Source: Codonopsis lanceolata
Lineage: Eukaryota > Streptophyta > Magnoliopsida > Asterales > Campanulaceae
Assembly: GCA_013146195.2 (NCBI GenBank)
Contig: CM028378.1
Location: forward strand, 37,968,182-38,032,181
Direction: 5' to 3'
Length of the DNA: 64,000 nt
Shown here: positions 35,330 to 49,550 of the stretch, piece after piece
Layout: each line of letters opens with the position of its first letter
Numbering within the stretch: position 1 is the stretch's first letter
The notes under the pieces: generated by a model
The model's input: only the letters and a program-made list of their open reading frames with translations
Told to the model about the DNA's origin: nothing
The model's database searches: none
Made by a program: the position numbers and the translations under genes

Positions 35330-37463
35330 GGTGCTTCCAGTAGTCAACCAGAAGTCCGTCAATGCCCAGTGGCATCCTATATTTAGAGAAAATTATAAAC
35401 ATACGTGTTCGACATAAAGAAATCAGAACAACAGTGCCAAAGAGAGAAGGAATGAATGTAAAGCATGAAAGGAAAATTTAGATGGATAAAAGTGAAAATA
35501 ATTTGGCAAAGTACAAAGTAATCCTATTTTTATTTCTCTACGTATCCAAGTCATATCAGCATTACTCACACACAGAAATGAGTGATTTTACTGATTTACA
35601 AAATAAATATTGATTAATAAAGTAACACGAATATATAACATATCATGTGGATATAATATGTGATATTCCATGTGATTGAGATCTAATATGGCATGCCGTC
35701 TTATTTGTAAAGTAATTAATGTAATTAAGTGCTTTATGATCTACCCCTAAGGGGTTTCCCAGTGAAATTAATAGAGGGTGAGATCTCGACTTCAATTCCT
35801 TCCCACTCCCCTTGGAAGAAAAAGAAAACATGTGCTTTATGATCATCCCGTTTCCAAATCGAACTACGATTCATCTCCATATATCAGGAAAGATTACTAT
35901 AGGAACAAAAAGATTGGAGACAATCAAGAAACTGTACGTTAAAACTTACAATTGGCTTAATAAAGGTAATTGAACAGTAGGCTCTGTATGAAGACTAATT
36001 ACTTCTTTGAAAATCAAGAAGCTATATTATAAAACACTTCCACTATGAACTTTTTTGCTCCTCCTGAATCAGTTGACCATGTGACAACCTTGAATAAACT
36101 AAGTCCAACAAGCAATGTCCTCAAAAAAGGTCCAACCAGCTATTTAAGGTGTTGCCCAGCGGACAGCTACTATCCAGCTCACCAAGCACCCAAAAAAGTA
36201 ATTTAGTTTGTCAACAGGGCAAGTTGACTTTGAAATCTTGATGGCATATAAAATGAAGATCAAGAGTTACTCACAGTGCAAGCGTTGAAACAGATCAATT
36301 CCAGGGAATTAGATGCCTAGATGAATCATTTTCTGATAAAAGTCAGCTAGGTCTGAGTGGGCGCCAACTAGTAACAACCATTCAACTTTAAAAATCCCTT
36401 AAATATATATGTCCAAGCCTTTGGAGACTTGCGTTTTCAGCTTAGTGGCATAATGTTTCGACGACATATCCTTATTATTAAAGAACCATTTATGTTATAG
36501 AAATCAAAGACATTTCCCAACTTCAGGAAGACCTTAATATGTTCCCATGTTTACTAATTTCATGAGTTTTCTAGTAAAAGCTAGTAAACAATGAAGGACG
36601 TCAAGTGTGGGTTATATATATTGAAAAGCAAAAGCGCGATGTGCCTCAAAGAAATACCAAATGTATGAGGGAAATATCAAATGCACTCCCTGTAGAAAGT
36701 CGGCCACAATTCAACCGCAGCAGACGAGCTAATAGGTCATTTACATTGTCATTGATGTAACTCCCGCAATTACAAACTATAAGAACTGGCAAGAACAGAG
36801 ACACAGACACATACAAACAAGTGGAGTAATACATACAGACTATACAGTACAGATAAGAAGATTAAATCAGAAGTACAGTGGCAATTGGCTACTAAATACA
36901 AGTGCTTTTGAATTTGCTTGGCTGATGGGAAGAAGAGAAAGAAAAAAAGGAAGGGAAAAGATAAGAATTTTCACATGAAAATTCAGCTGAGACTAGAAAG
37001 TAGTCAATTGAAACATAACACTGTAGCACTGTACAGGGTATCATTAGAAAGAGAAAGTAATTAAACATCTTTTAAGTTCTAACTAGAGACATAATTATCA
37101 TTCCATTTAAACTAAACAATCTCAAACACTCAAAATTTGAAACTCGGTGAAATTCCCACATTAAATTGAGGCATTTTCTTGAGATTTAGCTTAAAATTTT
37201 AGAAATAAAGTTGAATAGTGCCAGATCTTGCTGACAAATTAAATCAACTACAAGAAGAGAATAGTGAAAAAGAAACAAAACTGAACCAAACATTCCATAG
37301 AGTGGCAGATCAGAGAAGTAAGAACCACAACAAAGCCCAGAAAACAAAATTAAAATAAAAAAAGTTTATACCCATTGATCCAGTCCAAGAAATAACAACA
37401 ATAACAGGAAAGTGAAAACCATCTGAAAAGAAGAAAATTGAGAGAGAGAGAGAGAGACTTACA
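35330..37463 (-). other. 5' UTR exon, 2-kb UTR intron of the DeSI-like gene
   Basis: On the minus strand an exon ending CACACT|GTAAGT at 37463 is joined to the acceptor ATATAG|GATGCC at about 35376, so the leader is spliced. The short upstream ATG in GATGCC is out of frame with the main start and would read into it. A (GA)n run borders the donor (37441-37456). Nothing else gene-like was seen in the intron. Confidence 0.6.
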
Positions 37464-38286
37464 GTGTGACTGAAGAATGGCATTTGAAGAGAAAACCTCC
37501 GGGGGCTAGGAAATGGGGCTTCTTTGCTATGACCCAGAGTCAGAGATATTAAAGCACAGCTCAATTTGTGTCAAAATCAAATTCCGGCCAGGTAAAAACA
37601 CAGGAAACAGGGAAATTACCGACCCCAACTTTGAGCCAAACAAATTGATTAGTGTAGGCAGTAAAGTGTGTGAGAGAGCGAGAGAGAGAGAAAACCCAGG
37701 TAAGGCCAATTGACACAACTCTCTCTCTGAGCTCTATCTTTAAAAAAACCAAAGTAACCATATAAACACTACCAAAAAGAAAATACAGTGAACACTCTGA
37801 TAAAAGCCACCTAAGACTGTGGGGAGTAAACGACAAGCTATGTTAAGAAAGAATATAGAATCCAAAAAAGACAGCAGGCATTGTCTTTAACTATTCTCCC
37901 AAACCCATTTTCATTATACGATACTCCATAATCGGTACTCCGTACTCGGTATACTCCCTCCAATCAACACTTTTTAGAATTATAATTAATTTTCTATTTT
38001 TTTTAAACTTCAAATAAATATTTTATAGTACTTTTTTGTGCACTATAAATACTATTGTATGATATTTTTTAAAAAATATAGATCAATTTTCAGCATAATA
38101 CAATCAATTTGATTATAAAAAAAATCAAAACATGACATTTATTTAAAAACGTAGAAACTGGTATTTTCTTTTATATTTCATTTCATTTACCTCTATCTTT
38201 AATTCTCTTTTCTCCATCTATTTGCAAACTACTTTGAAAGTACTAACTACAAGAAACCAAAAAACATGAGTTATGAACTCATGTTG

Positions 38287-38344
<58 letters not shown>

Positions 38345-38640
38345 ATTTATGAGTTAACAATAGTTTAATCTTGTGGGTAAATCTTTTGCCTTTTCTTGAA
38401 ACATCAGCTTCAATTACTCGTATATTTTATGGATGAAATGGACATGAGTTATTAATGAAGAAGTGAATGATAAAAACTTTTTAGGATAATTAATGAGAGT
38501 TAGATGGTGACTTACTTAATTTGATTGAATTTGACCCATGTGTAAGGACTATGGAGAGGCTCCTTTTGATTTTATTAAAAAATGTTGGAGAGTTCAGTTC
38601 ACATTCTCTTGCTCCAATCTCTCTCTCACTCTATATATAT
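37464..38640. other. upstream region of the DeSI-like gene
   Basis: No gene seen. Contains CT/GA-rich promoter-like runs (37441-37456, 37680-37692), a lone MITE-like terminus (CTCCCTCC near 37955) and a (TA)n microsatellite (38287-38338). Confidence 0.5.
38287..38338. repeat. (TA)n microsatellite
   Basis: About 26 TA units without interruption. Similar shorter runs are at 18717-18735, 46647-46684 and 60613-60636. Confidence 0.95.
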
Positions 38641-38659
38641 ATATATATACACACACACA

Positions 38660-41600
38660 TTAGTGATGCATCTGTGCGTTGTACGGATTATATATGTGTA
38701 TAAAATTATATATTAAATTAAAGTTGAATAATATGTAATTAATTTTTTTAATATGAACAAAATAAACAAAAAATAATAAACAGTAAAATTAAATATAGAA
38801 AATCCTAAAAAATTGAAAAAATAATATAAATTTTGGAATACTTTTTATATACAATAATTTTCATTCAACATGTGCGACTATTGTAACTATAAATATCACA
38901 TAGTAACTCTAAAAACTAAATACAGTTGATGATAACCAAAAACATGTTTTCAAATTGAGTTTTATATTAAACAATGACTTATCATGGTTTTTATTCATAG
39001 GCATTGCGTAAGATATAATTAACAAAAAATGTTTTATTTGGAGTTTGAAAGAAATTATAGGATCAAATAGTATCAGTGACATTCTTGAAATCAAAAGAGT
39101 ATCACCAGAATTGCCCTTTGAAATAACTCAACCTTCTAAATCATGGTTTCTCAGCTTTATAACAATTAATCTCGTGTCATTGCATAACTCAAGTGAATTT
39201 ACTATATTACGAAACAATATTATTTGAGTTCCAACCTCAAATTTAACTCACAGTTTGAGATTTCAGAATATGTAATTCAATTGAAATATTCATGGGTATG
39301 TATCGTTCAAATTTAACTGATAGTTTGAGATTTTAAAATATGTATTGTTCATTGATGTGGTGTAATTAAAAAAAAATTGCATCTTAATTTTTATATGACT
39401 ATTTAATTGAAACCACGCAAACAAAAAAAACATGTATCTCTTTCAACAACATAACTTATATATTACATTTCAATTTTCAATTACATAAAGAATTAACAAA
39501 AAAAAAGAAAAAGAAAATGTCACTCTAATTTGAACATTATATAAAGCTCTCGATATTCTTACTTATTTGTAATGGACCATCATAAAATGTATTTTTTTGT
39601 TTAGTTTATTAAGTGTTGTCTTCTTTTCATCTGATATTTACAAAATCTCAAGCATATATTAATTTATTTGCATACTGTCTGCTTCATACATTGAATAAGT
39701 TCCATACTGACACCGTATCATAAGTACGGATACAAAATCTAGTGATAATTTAAATTAAGACGGACTCAAACTAAAAAAGCAAACAAAGTCAGACCCATGA
39801 ACATTTTTATTTGTTTTTTGTTTTAAATATTATAGAACTGTATTTCAAGATCTATTAAAAACAATCGTAAGTATTTTTATTTACTTATTTTTTTATTTAT
39901 AATAATAGTAAGCTATTCAATATTTTTGAATAAATACAATTTTTACGAATTATTTTTATATATTGATTTGTTTTTAATTAGTTATTATATGCACATGGAC
40001 TCTGTTTGACTTATGAATAGCTTGCCTAGAAATTTGATTTCTACTTTATTTTTGTGTGATATGTAATAGTTATATGGTTTTGGTATGTAATTAGTTATAT
40101 GTCATTTATATATCATTTTTGAATTTAATTCTCCAAAAAAAAAAGTAAACTCAATTGGAATAGTTTCTGTCAACATCATTAAATGACATTTCTCAAATTC
40201 AATTAAATTTATTTATTTTTTTGACATAAACAGAACATAAGTGATTCTATTTTTGAAAAGTGAGTCTTGTTGGGAAATTTTTAAAAATTATGCACTTATG
40301 TTTTTATATATACTACAACACAACCGTATAACGCACGGTTCAATATTGATATAAATGAAACAATATAAAACTTTAATAATAACCATATAACTCAATAATT
40401 ATATGAAAAATCACGAGTTCAATATGCATATAAAACAAATTATAGAAAATTATGTTAATAAAAACAATAACTTTTTAAACATATCTTTAAATTGATATCG
40501 AAATGACATGTCCTTAATCAAAACAGTTTACTTTGTATAGTAAAAATTGAAGTTAATCATAGAAAATTATAATCAAAGCACTCGTGCGATGCACGAAACC
40601 TATATGCATATCAATACAATAGTTAAAACTTTAGTGCTTATAAAATATGCAAATGATTGCAACATAAAGATTATGAGTCTGATGTGTAGAATTGAATATC
40701 ATAATTTTGTAACATTAAAACTAAGATTATTTTGTTTGGCTCTCATGTAGAGTTCAATTAAAAATCTAAACGTATAAGCAAATTAACAAAAATATAAAAA
40801 TTAATAAAAATCAAGAGTCTTTAGGTTTAAAAATGTTTTACCTTTGGAGAGAAAAAAAATCAATTTATAGAATAAAAATATTAAGAATTTCAGTTCCATT
40901 CCAATTCTAATATTTTTTCTAGATATAAACAATAAAATTTACATTGAAGCCCACAATCCCAATTGTAAACAATGGAATTGAGGTTCACTTTCTCTCATTC
41001 CCTACTCTGGAGTCTCAACAAAATTTAAATTTACTGATGTGTTTCCCGTATTAAAAAATGATATTAAAATATATACAAATAAATATATATAAATAAAAGT
41101 TACATTAATATTAAAAAAAATTTATAGAGCATATAATATCAGACAAAGGGAAAATTGTTTGTGATATACTAACATGTTTTGTCATAAAAGCTTAATAAAA
41201 ACTTCAAAATTGGTAATTTTTAAAAAATAATTCAAGTATTATGGTTCAATTTAAAAATCAGACATAAAGAAAAAATAATTAAAATAGTATATAACTAAGG
41301 AAAATAAAATGTAGGAGATTGGTCAAGGATTATGAACCAAAAATTCAAACGATCGATTGATAGACATCAGAAAATTTGGTTTAAACCATGCTCTGGATAA
41401 CTTTTGGACCGTGGCCCGGTAAACACTCATAATACCACGTTGTTTTAGTTGATGTATATAAACTAAAAGAAAACACTTTTACCTTAGTTTTAGCACATAT
41501 TGCATGTTTTAGAAAACTTGTTGGTATATGTTACCACCAAAAAATTTTGGAAGCTATGTTCAACTTCAAAACGTTTATTAATTTTAATTTCGTGATTTAG

Positions 41601-44600
41601 TTCAACTAACAAACAAATTCGATCTGAATGTTGATTAATTTCATCATCCGTACTTTTTTTATATCTGAAATTTTAAACATGTATAAGTAACTAAAAAATA
41701 AGAAATTATCAGGTTTCCATTTTTTAGAATCATTTATCCAATCAACCATAATAATGACATTTTATATTTTCAATTTCCAATACAAAAAGTGGCTTATATA
41801 CAAATTAGAAATGTTTCTAAATTTAGAAAGTCACTTTTGGCGGAAACTTTCCAAAACTTACTTCTCTCCTTTTATATATGTATAGATTACTCTAGACATT
41901 TTATTTCAATAACATGTAAATTCACTAAATCTATTCAAATTATGTTATTTCAATTCTATTAAAGGATGTAAATATTATTTTATATACTGGTGAGTGTTCA
42001 AAATTATGCACCCATTGTGTTTTAATTACCAAATTATAAAATATATGCATGATCACAAAATATACTTAATATGTTTTCATATTCAACAGATTCATTTTAC
42101 AGTCAATCTTAACAACCCTACATATTACAAGAGAGGTAACATGTTCAATGTATTTGTTCAATATTAGTTTTCCATAAAAAAAATGTTTCAATTCCCAAAG
42201 CAAAAAATGCAACTAAACAAAATAATAATGTTACCATTTTTGAAAAGTGAATTTTGGCGGGAACTTTCCAAAAATCGTAGCTCTCTTTTTATATAATATT
42301 AGACAAAGGGAAATTATTTGTGATATACTAACATGTTTTGTCATAAACCTTAAAAACTTAAAAATTGGTAATTTTTAAAAAATAATTTAAGTATTATGGT
42401 TTAATTTAAAAATCTAACATAAAGAAAAAATAATTAAAATAGTATATAACAAAGGAAAATAAAATGTAGGAGATGGGTCAATGATTATGAACCAAAAATT
42501 CAAACGATCGATAGATAGACATTGGAAAATTTGGTTTAAACTGTGATATGGATAACTTTTGGACCGTGGTCAGGTAAATACTCATAATATCACATTGTTT
42601 TAGTTGATGTATATAAACAAAAAGAAAACACTTTTACCCTAATTTCAGCATAAATTGCAATTTTTCTTACACATTATTTGTAGCGATGGCCAACTCCAAG
42701 GTTACCACCTAAAGAAAGTCTGACAACGGAAGCTATGACCACCGACTTACCGAAAACTTGCTGGTATGTTCATGTTTCCAAAAATATTTCAAAAACTACG
42801 TTTAACTTCAAAACTCGTTTATTAATTTTAATTCGTGATTTAGTTCAACTAACAAACAAATTCGATCTGAATGTTGATTAATTTCATCATCAGTACTTTT
42901 TTTATATCTGAATTTTTAGACATGTATAAGTAACAAAAAAATCAGAAATTATCAGGTTTTCATTTTTTTACATGTAACTAGATGTATCAAAAAATTGGTC
43001 CTATCTCGATTTATAGATTTTTTTTACAATAATAACTTTGGTTATGATGAAATAGAGAAAAAATTGTCAGATCTTGGTAATATCATTAATTGATTGTCTG
43101 TGAATTAGTTTTACTTCAAAGTGTGTGTATATAATTTTGTTTCAAAATCGTTGTTTTATTCCATCTTTATTTTTCCTAGCCTGGATATTGACGTAAAGAA
43201 ATTAACAAAAAAAATTGGTTTTGTTATCTCGCATGTTCCTACTATGCATATTTTTCTTAATATACTACATAAGAAGGCGAAAAGGTTTTGGAATTATTTA
43301 TCCAATCAACCATAATAATTACATTTTCTATTTTCAATTTTCAATACAAAAAGTGGCTTATATACAAATTAGAAATGCTTCTAAATTTAGAAAGTCACTT
43401 CTGGCGAGAACTTTCCAAAACTTACTTCTCTCTTTTTATATATGTATAGATTACTCTAGACATTTATTTCAAAAACAGGTAAATTCACAAAATCTATTCA
43501 AATTATGTTATTTCAATTCTATTCAAGGATGTAAATATTATTTTATATACCGTTGAGTGTTCAAAATTATGCACCCATTGTGTTTTAATTACCAAATTAT
43601 AAAATATATGCATGATCACAAAATATATACTTAATGTGTTTTCATATTCAATAGATTCATTTTAAAGTCAATCTTAACAACCCTTGATATTATAAGAAAG
43701 GTAACATGTTCAATGGATTTGTTTAATATTAGTTTTCCATAAAAAATATTTCAATTCCCAAAGCAAAAAATGTAACTAAACAAAATAATAATGTTACCAT
43801 TTTTGAAAAGTGAATTTTGACGGGAACTTTCCAAAAATCGCACCTCTCTTTTTATATATGTACTAGTGATGCTCCCGTGCGTTGCACGGTTTATACACTG
43901 GTATAAAATTATATTCTCAAATAAAGTTGAAGAATATACAATTAAAAAGTTTAATATGAAAAAATAAAAAAAATTAATAAAAAGTAAAATTAAAGATATA
44001 TCACATAAATTTGAAAAAGTAATTATAAATTTATTTAGATGTATTTCCTTATTCAGAAAGGGAGGATTGGATGGAATTCAACAATCTTCGTTATTCCTTA
44101 AGTCAATAATTGATAATAAACATGTGCCTCTAAATGACAAAATTTGATAGAGATAATAGTTTCCGATATTTTGTACTAATGTAGTAGCTATAAAAAAACG
44201 TTGGTTATTGAAAATATAAACATATAAAAATACATTTTATGTCCTCACATTCTCTTCCTTCTTCATATCTCGTTCTTCTTCTTCTTCATTTTGTGTTTGT
44301 GTGTATGATTCAAAATAAATTCACTTTTATGTTTGTACTACTCTGCATATACTGTTTGATGAAAGGTCTAAGTAGAAATTTGTTTGTTTTTAAATATCCT
44401 TGTTGAAACTCGATGCATCAATTTTAAATCACAATGCATCATTTGTAAATTGTGATGCATCGACTTAGATGTGAGATATAGGTAAGATGCATTAATTTTG
44501 AATCATAAGTTGATTGTGTACATGAAAGAAGAGTGATGAAAGTTTGGTACATTATGATTTAAGGCGCGATGCATAAATTAGATTATGTGATTTAAATTGA

Positions 44601-46640
44601 TGAATTGATTAAGTGATCCGTAGCGCGACTTCGGTTCATTAAGAGTCGTATTCTTTTCGCTCTAAAAGTGTCATTTTTAGTTAAAAAAACATAAAAAATT
44701 GTAGCTATTGAAAATTTTACATAGTGGATGGACCCGAATTTTTCTCTAAAACAAACAACAACAAAAAGGACTAAAAATACTAAAAATTTCAAATTACCCA
44801 GATTTCTCAATTGATTCCATCCAAATTATTATCACTTTAATGAACAACAAATATTACTCCAATTATAACCAATCTAGTCCAAAAAAAATCTCAAGCACTT
44901 GTCATATAGATAAAGAGCTTCTCATTCTCTAACCTAAAAACCCCACCCCCACTCACTCTAACTTATATACACATCGCCTCACTCTCACTCTTACTCAATT
45001 AAGTCGTCTAAAAGGTCATCTTTCTTATTTTTATAGCATTAAACCTAGGAAATTCCTCCGGTGAACATGAGACAATGACTCTATATCTCTTCAAACCTTT
45101 TGTTTAAAAAATTCATCCGCCGACTTTCCCGAACCAAAATAGAATTAGATCAAACCATTTCGTAGAAAGGTGCGTTAGATTCTTTTTTATAAAGTATTCA
45201 ACTTTGTATTTCGATTTTTTTTAAAATCTTAGAACTTAATTTTACTTAGTGAACTGGAAAAAAATGGTTTATAATAAGATCCAAGTATTTATGCTTCTTT
45301 ACCTAATTATTTTTTAAAATACGGTTTAAATAAGTCAAGACTTTTTTTATATTTTCAGTATTTAACGTTATACCCGATTTTTTTATATTTTGAGTATAGA
45401 AAAAAATATAGATTTCGAATTTTTAGATTTGTATTTTGAAGATCTATTTTTAAACATTTTTATAATTAAAAAACCTCTATTTTAAATCACTTGTCTCTAA
45501 TGTACGTAGTTGTTCATTTCAAAATTGGTCTCTTTATAGTCACTAATTTATTTGGTTTTCGTCTCTACATTTCAAATTCCTTTGATTTAAATGTTCATTA
45601 TTCTGATTTGATAAAACCAAAATTGAGAAATTTGTAGTCATAGTGTATATTAATAAATAAATATAAATATATATTGGTTACCAATAAATCTGTATCAGTT
45701 TGAAGATCATTAAATTATATTAAATTTAGCACATACACTTGAACATGAAGTTTATTAAATTATCGTAATTTATTCCATACATCTTTAATCCTAGGCATTG
45801 CATATGTTTAAACTATTTATTGATTACAAAGGTACCCTGAGAATTTAATAATTTCGCATATATAACTATTTTAGTTTATTGTAGCTCCATGATCTCTAGA
45901 AAAAAATAGAGGACCAAATACATTAGATCCTAAGCAATCGAAATAAAAAGAATACAGTAAATATTATAGGTTGGAAAGATACCTTTACATTGTAAAATAT
46001 ACATTTTACACGAAAAACGATTGAGTTATCTAAGCTTACCTTTGGTCTGGCTGATGTCTCTAAACAAAATGAGAGAGAGAGGCATTTTATATAGATTTCT
46101 TCTATATTGGTGTATTATCCTCAGTTGTTTTTAGCAATGATGTTCAATAAACAAAATTGTAACAAATTAATTTATAGTGGTTTTATCTTTGAAAATTGCT
46201 CGAGAAGAGAAAAGCTAAGGAATTGTCTAACTCCCTTAAGCGTCCAATTACAGCCGAATAAATTAATCTTCAATGATAATTCATGTAATTGTTTTGATAA
46301 TTTATTCATTTATCATTCAATTGATAAGTGATTATTAAATTAAACAATTGAAATAAATAATTATTTATTAGCTCATTGAAATTTCAATATAGTTAAAAAA
46401 TTATAACTATTTTTTTATATTGCCGGATGTGAATAAGGTTGAAATAGTTTGATATATATGGTTGTCAATTGTCTCAAGTCAAAGAAAGAATATCAAAAAA
46501 ATTTAGATTTATTTATCTAATTAATTTTTATTACAAATTCGTTTCATTTCCCAATGCATTAATGACACATATACAATGTAGAAGTGTTGCCATTTTTGGA
46601 AAGTGCATTTTGGTGGGAACTTTCCAAAAATCGCACCTCT

Positions 46641-46650
<10 letters not shown>
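38660..46650 (-). mobile_element. cluster of Helitron-derived copies, same orientation
   Basis: On the minus strand, Helitron 3' ends are visible. At 43863 the end CTAG|T has a hairpin CCGTGC-aac-GCACGG 12 nt before it (43875-43889). At 38660, CTAA|T is preceded by a hairpin with one mismatch. At about 40313 a degenerate GTAG|T follows the hairpin ACCGTGCG..ACGGT. Candidate 5' ends share 'ataaaaagagagg(t)gcgatttttggaaagttcccgcc' at 43860, 42297 and 46650. No Rep/helicase is coded. The rest of the region is AT-rich and non-coding. Confidence 0.7.
41131..43857. repeat. head-to-tail duplication inside the Helitron cluster
   Basis: 41131-42297 and 42291-43857 match over most of their length (for example 'agacaaaggg' at 41141 and 42301, 'tatagattactctagacatt' at 41882 and 43445). 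They are in direct orientation and adjacent. Copy 2 has an extra segment of about 340 bp (roughly 42970-43310) and other changes; both end in 'ctctctttttatata'. Confidence 0.85.
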
Positions 46651-46687
<37 letters not shown>

Positions 46688-47914
46688 CTAGGTAGTCTAA
46701 AAGAGGTAAAATCATGCATCCAAGTTGTGCATCACAAATCCAATTTCAGTATCATTATTTTCTGCATCGTACATCCGATGCTTGCATCACAAAATCCAAT
46801 TTGTGCATCATAATTTTTTTTTTGTATTTTAATACCAAATTGATGCATCGTGATTTTAAAACAATGCATCGTAATTAAAAACAGGTGCATCGGGATGCAA
46901 AAATAATGCATCGTGATTAAAGTTTTTCCCTCCAGTTGTGCCTTCCTTCACCCCTGTTAAGCTGTTAAGCTGTTAAGTGTCTTCTTCCCTTCTTTTCTCA
47001 AATTCACCTTTCCTTCTCCCTCAAATTCACCTTCGGCATTACAGATTGATGTGGGTAAATGTTCAAGATGGATTTTGCTTTACCCCTTCTACTACAAATT
47101 CTATTGTTTTCTATCTAGTCTCTGTCTCTTACATCTTTCTTTCTCTCTCTCTCTCTCTCTCTCATATCTGATTTATCCAAAATTTTGATAGCACATGGAT
47201 CAGGTATTTAAAAAATATTATAAAAAGTAACAAGTGTTCAAAATAGCTACATTAATCAGAAAAAATAATTACATATTATCGGTAACTTGATGAACATTAC
47301 CATTTACATATATAATTACTAAAGAGGTTAAAAATAATAATGACGTTTAAAAATTTATTGTTATATTTTGCAAAATTGTGACATGGCTCCAGCCCATGTC
47401 ACTTAACCTCTGGATCCACCCGTGCCTCCCCCACTAGAGCCTAGACCCACCACCAGCATCACACACTGAAGAGATTGGGGCGCTTCCCTTAGAAATAAAG
47501 GCGAGGCTTTAGACTTTAGAGTAGAAATTATGTCAAGTCTTTGCCCTTGCCGGAGGCTTGTTCTTTTAACGAGTAGTGGGAAGATCTTTTCGATCCCCAT
47601 GAAACATAACGCTCAATTCCGATTACAGATCTAGTCCCTTTTCCCTACTTTCTCTCTTTAACCTTGTGACATAAGGATCACAGAAAGTTTTGTATCTATA
47701 ACTAGATTGGTAACAATATAATGAAGCTTGAAGGATTCATTGACCAGTGGAATGGTCTAATTGGGTTACCTCGCCGGTGAGATTCAGAAACAATGCTTAA
47801 GGCGGGAGTTTTTTTTTAAACTGAATAGCCAATGAGTGGTTAGTCGACAGAAAAGAAGCAACTTTGATGGCGTTGCCTCTAAGAAGACCAATGTCACGAC
47901 AATCACTCACCCTC
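43890..47914. other. AT-rich intergenic DNA with ATGCATC-rich patches
   Basis: No gene supported. Two patches (about 44410-44580 and 46714-46920) are rich in ATGCATC-type words. A long (TA)n run is at 46647-46684 and (CT)n at 47140-47162. A flank of unknown nature at 47400-47914 lies before the copia element. Confidence 0.5.
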
Positions 47915-48191
47915 TGTTAAGGATTGATTGGTGTGTCTTGCATGAGTGCGTGCACTGTTTTGGTGAGCCTAGCAGGTGCGTGGGTTCTAAGTTATTGGGT
48001 TGGGTTGTTTTGTAATTTACGGGTTTAGTAGTTGATGGAAGCTGGAAGCTGGAAGCTGGTAGGTTTGTTCCTAATAGTTTCCTTGTAAAGGTAAGTTGCT
48101 TCTTACCTTAGTGAATTGGGATTCAAAAAGGAATCCTTTTTGAATATATAGGACGAAAGTTTTTAATGAAAAGGGCGACCAAAATTCTTCA
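47915..48191 (+). repeat. copia 5' LTR
   Basis: 277 bp, starts TGTTAAGGATTGG and ends ATTCTTCA. Differs from the 3' LTR by single bases and by a three-fold 'ggaagct' run (48038-48057) that is single in the 3' copy. Confidence 0.93.
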
Positions 48192-48203
48192 TGGTATCAG
48201 AGC
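48192..48203 (+). promoter_or_regulatory. primer-binding site of the copia element
   Basis: TGGTATCAGAGC directly follows the LTR end and is the usual plant copia site complementary to the 3' end of initiator tRNA-Met. Confidence 0.9.
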
Positions 48204-48242
48204 ATAGAAACCCTAAAAACGAGTGAAGCCGCTAGCGGCGCA

Positions 48243-49550
48243 ATGATGGAGGAAGGAAGCGGAAAGAACAAAGTAGGAGGCGGAGATCAATTCAAGAAAA
48301 TTGATTCTTCGTCGTCGTATTTTTTTGGATCCCAAGACAATCCGGGGAATGTCATCACGCATGTTTTGCTTCGAGGCGAGAACTACGATGAATGGGCGAG
48401 GTTTATTCGATTGTCTCTAAAGGCAAGATGAAAATTCAGTTTCGTTGATGGAACTCTCACTATTTCGGAGGAGGAAGAGCGCTTGGACGATTAGCAAACT
48501 GTAAACTCGATGTTTGTGTCATGTATCATGAACACTATCGAGCCTAACCTACAATCAATCGTATCCTACCATGAAGAGGCAAATCTGTTGTGGAAGTATC
48601 TTAAAGAACGATTATGTGTCATAAACGGACCTAGAATTCAACAACTTAAATCAATGTTGGGTGAATGCAGGCAGTTGAAGAACGAAAGTGCGGGAAATTA
48701 CTACGGGCGTCTCAAGCAGTTGTGGGACGAGCTTGGAAATTATGAGTTGTTTCCGGGCTGTGAATGCGTTAAGTGCACTTGCGAACTTGGTACAAAATTT
48801 GCAAGAATCCAAGAAACAGACCGCTTGCACCGATTTCTTATGGGGTTGGAAACTATGTACAGTTCGGTACGGTTTAATCTCTTGTCGTTGGATCCTCTTC
48901 CTTCGCTAAATCAGGCTTATCATAGTGTGATAAAGGAGGAACGTTTGAGAGGGGGGACAACCTCTAGAACCAAAGAAGAATATGAGAACGTTATGGCTTT
49001 TAAAGTTCAACATGACATGAAAGGAAGAGGGAAAACTGTTGTTGCTAAGTTTTGTTGGCACTGCAACCGCGAGGGACACGAAGAAAGTGGGTGTTTCCAC
49101 TTAATCGGGTTTCCGGAATGGTGGGGTGACAGACCGCGTGGAGGAAAATAAGGAGAAAGATGGGCTGCAACTGTTGGAAAAGGAGGAGACAAGGGCAGTG
49201 GGTCACAAGGGCATGGCAAAGGCACTGGAGTGCAGATTCGTGCCAACAATGCAACTGGCGGAAGCATGAATGCGCAAGGGAACGTGTGCTCCAACAACAC
49301 GTCTGGTCTACCTAATTTTGTCTCAGCGGCACAGTGGGAGCAACTTTTGAATCTTTTAAATACATCCAAAGTTTCTCATGTTCAATTGAATAGTAAGTGC
49401 GTAACCCGTGCATGGATCATCGATTCCGGAGCCTCGAACCATGTTACGGGTGACATGGATGCTTTAATAAATATGCGTGATATAAAGAATTGCCCGGTGG
49501 GTTTACCTGATGGCAGCAAGCTGCTGCAACTCAAGAAGGAACTGTGACTT
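48243..49550 (+). pseudogene. copia gag and protease region
   Basis: The segment from MMEEGSGKNK has the N-terminal copia Gag block (NVITHVLLRGENYDEWARF), then stops at 48429 and 48494. 48510-49151 carries the UBN2/gag_2 domain and the zinc knuckle CWHCNREGHEESGC. After a stop at 49149 the same family continues to the protease signature WIIDSGASNHVTGD (49413 on), the catalytic DSG triad of copia aspartic proteases. Gag binds RNA; protease matures the polyprotein. Confidence 0.9.

Noticed and set aside
46521..46719. Tyr-Ile repeat frames
   Set aside because: They translate a (TA)n microsatellite.
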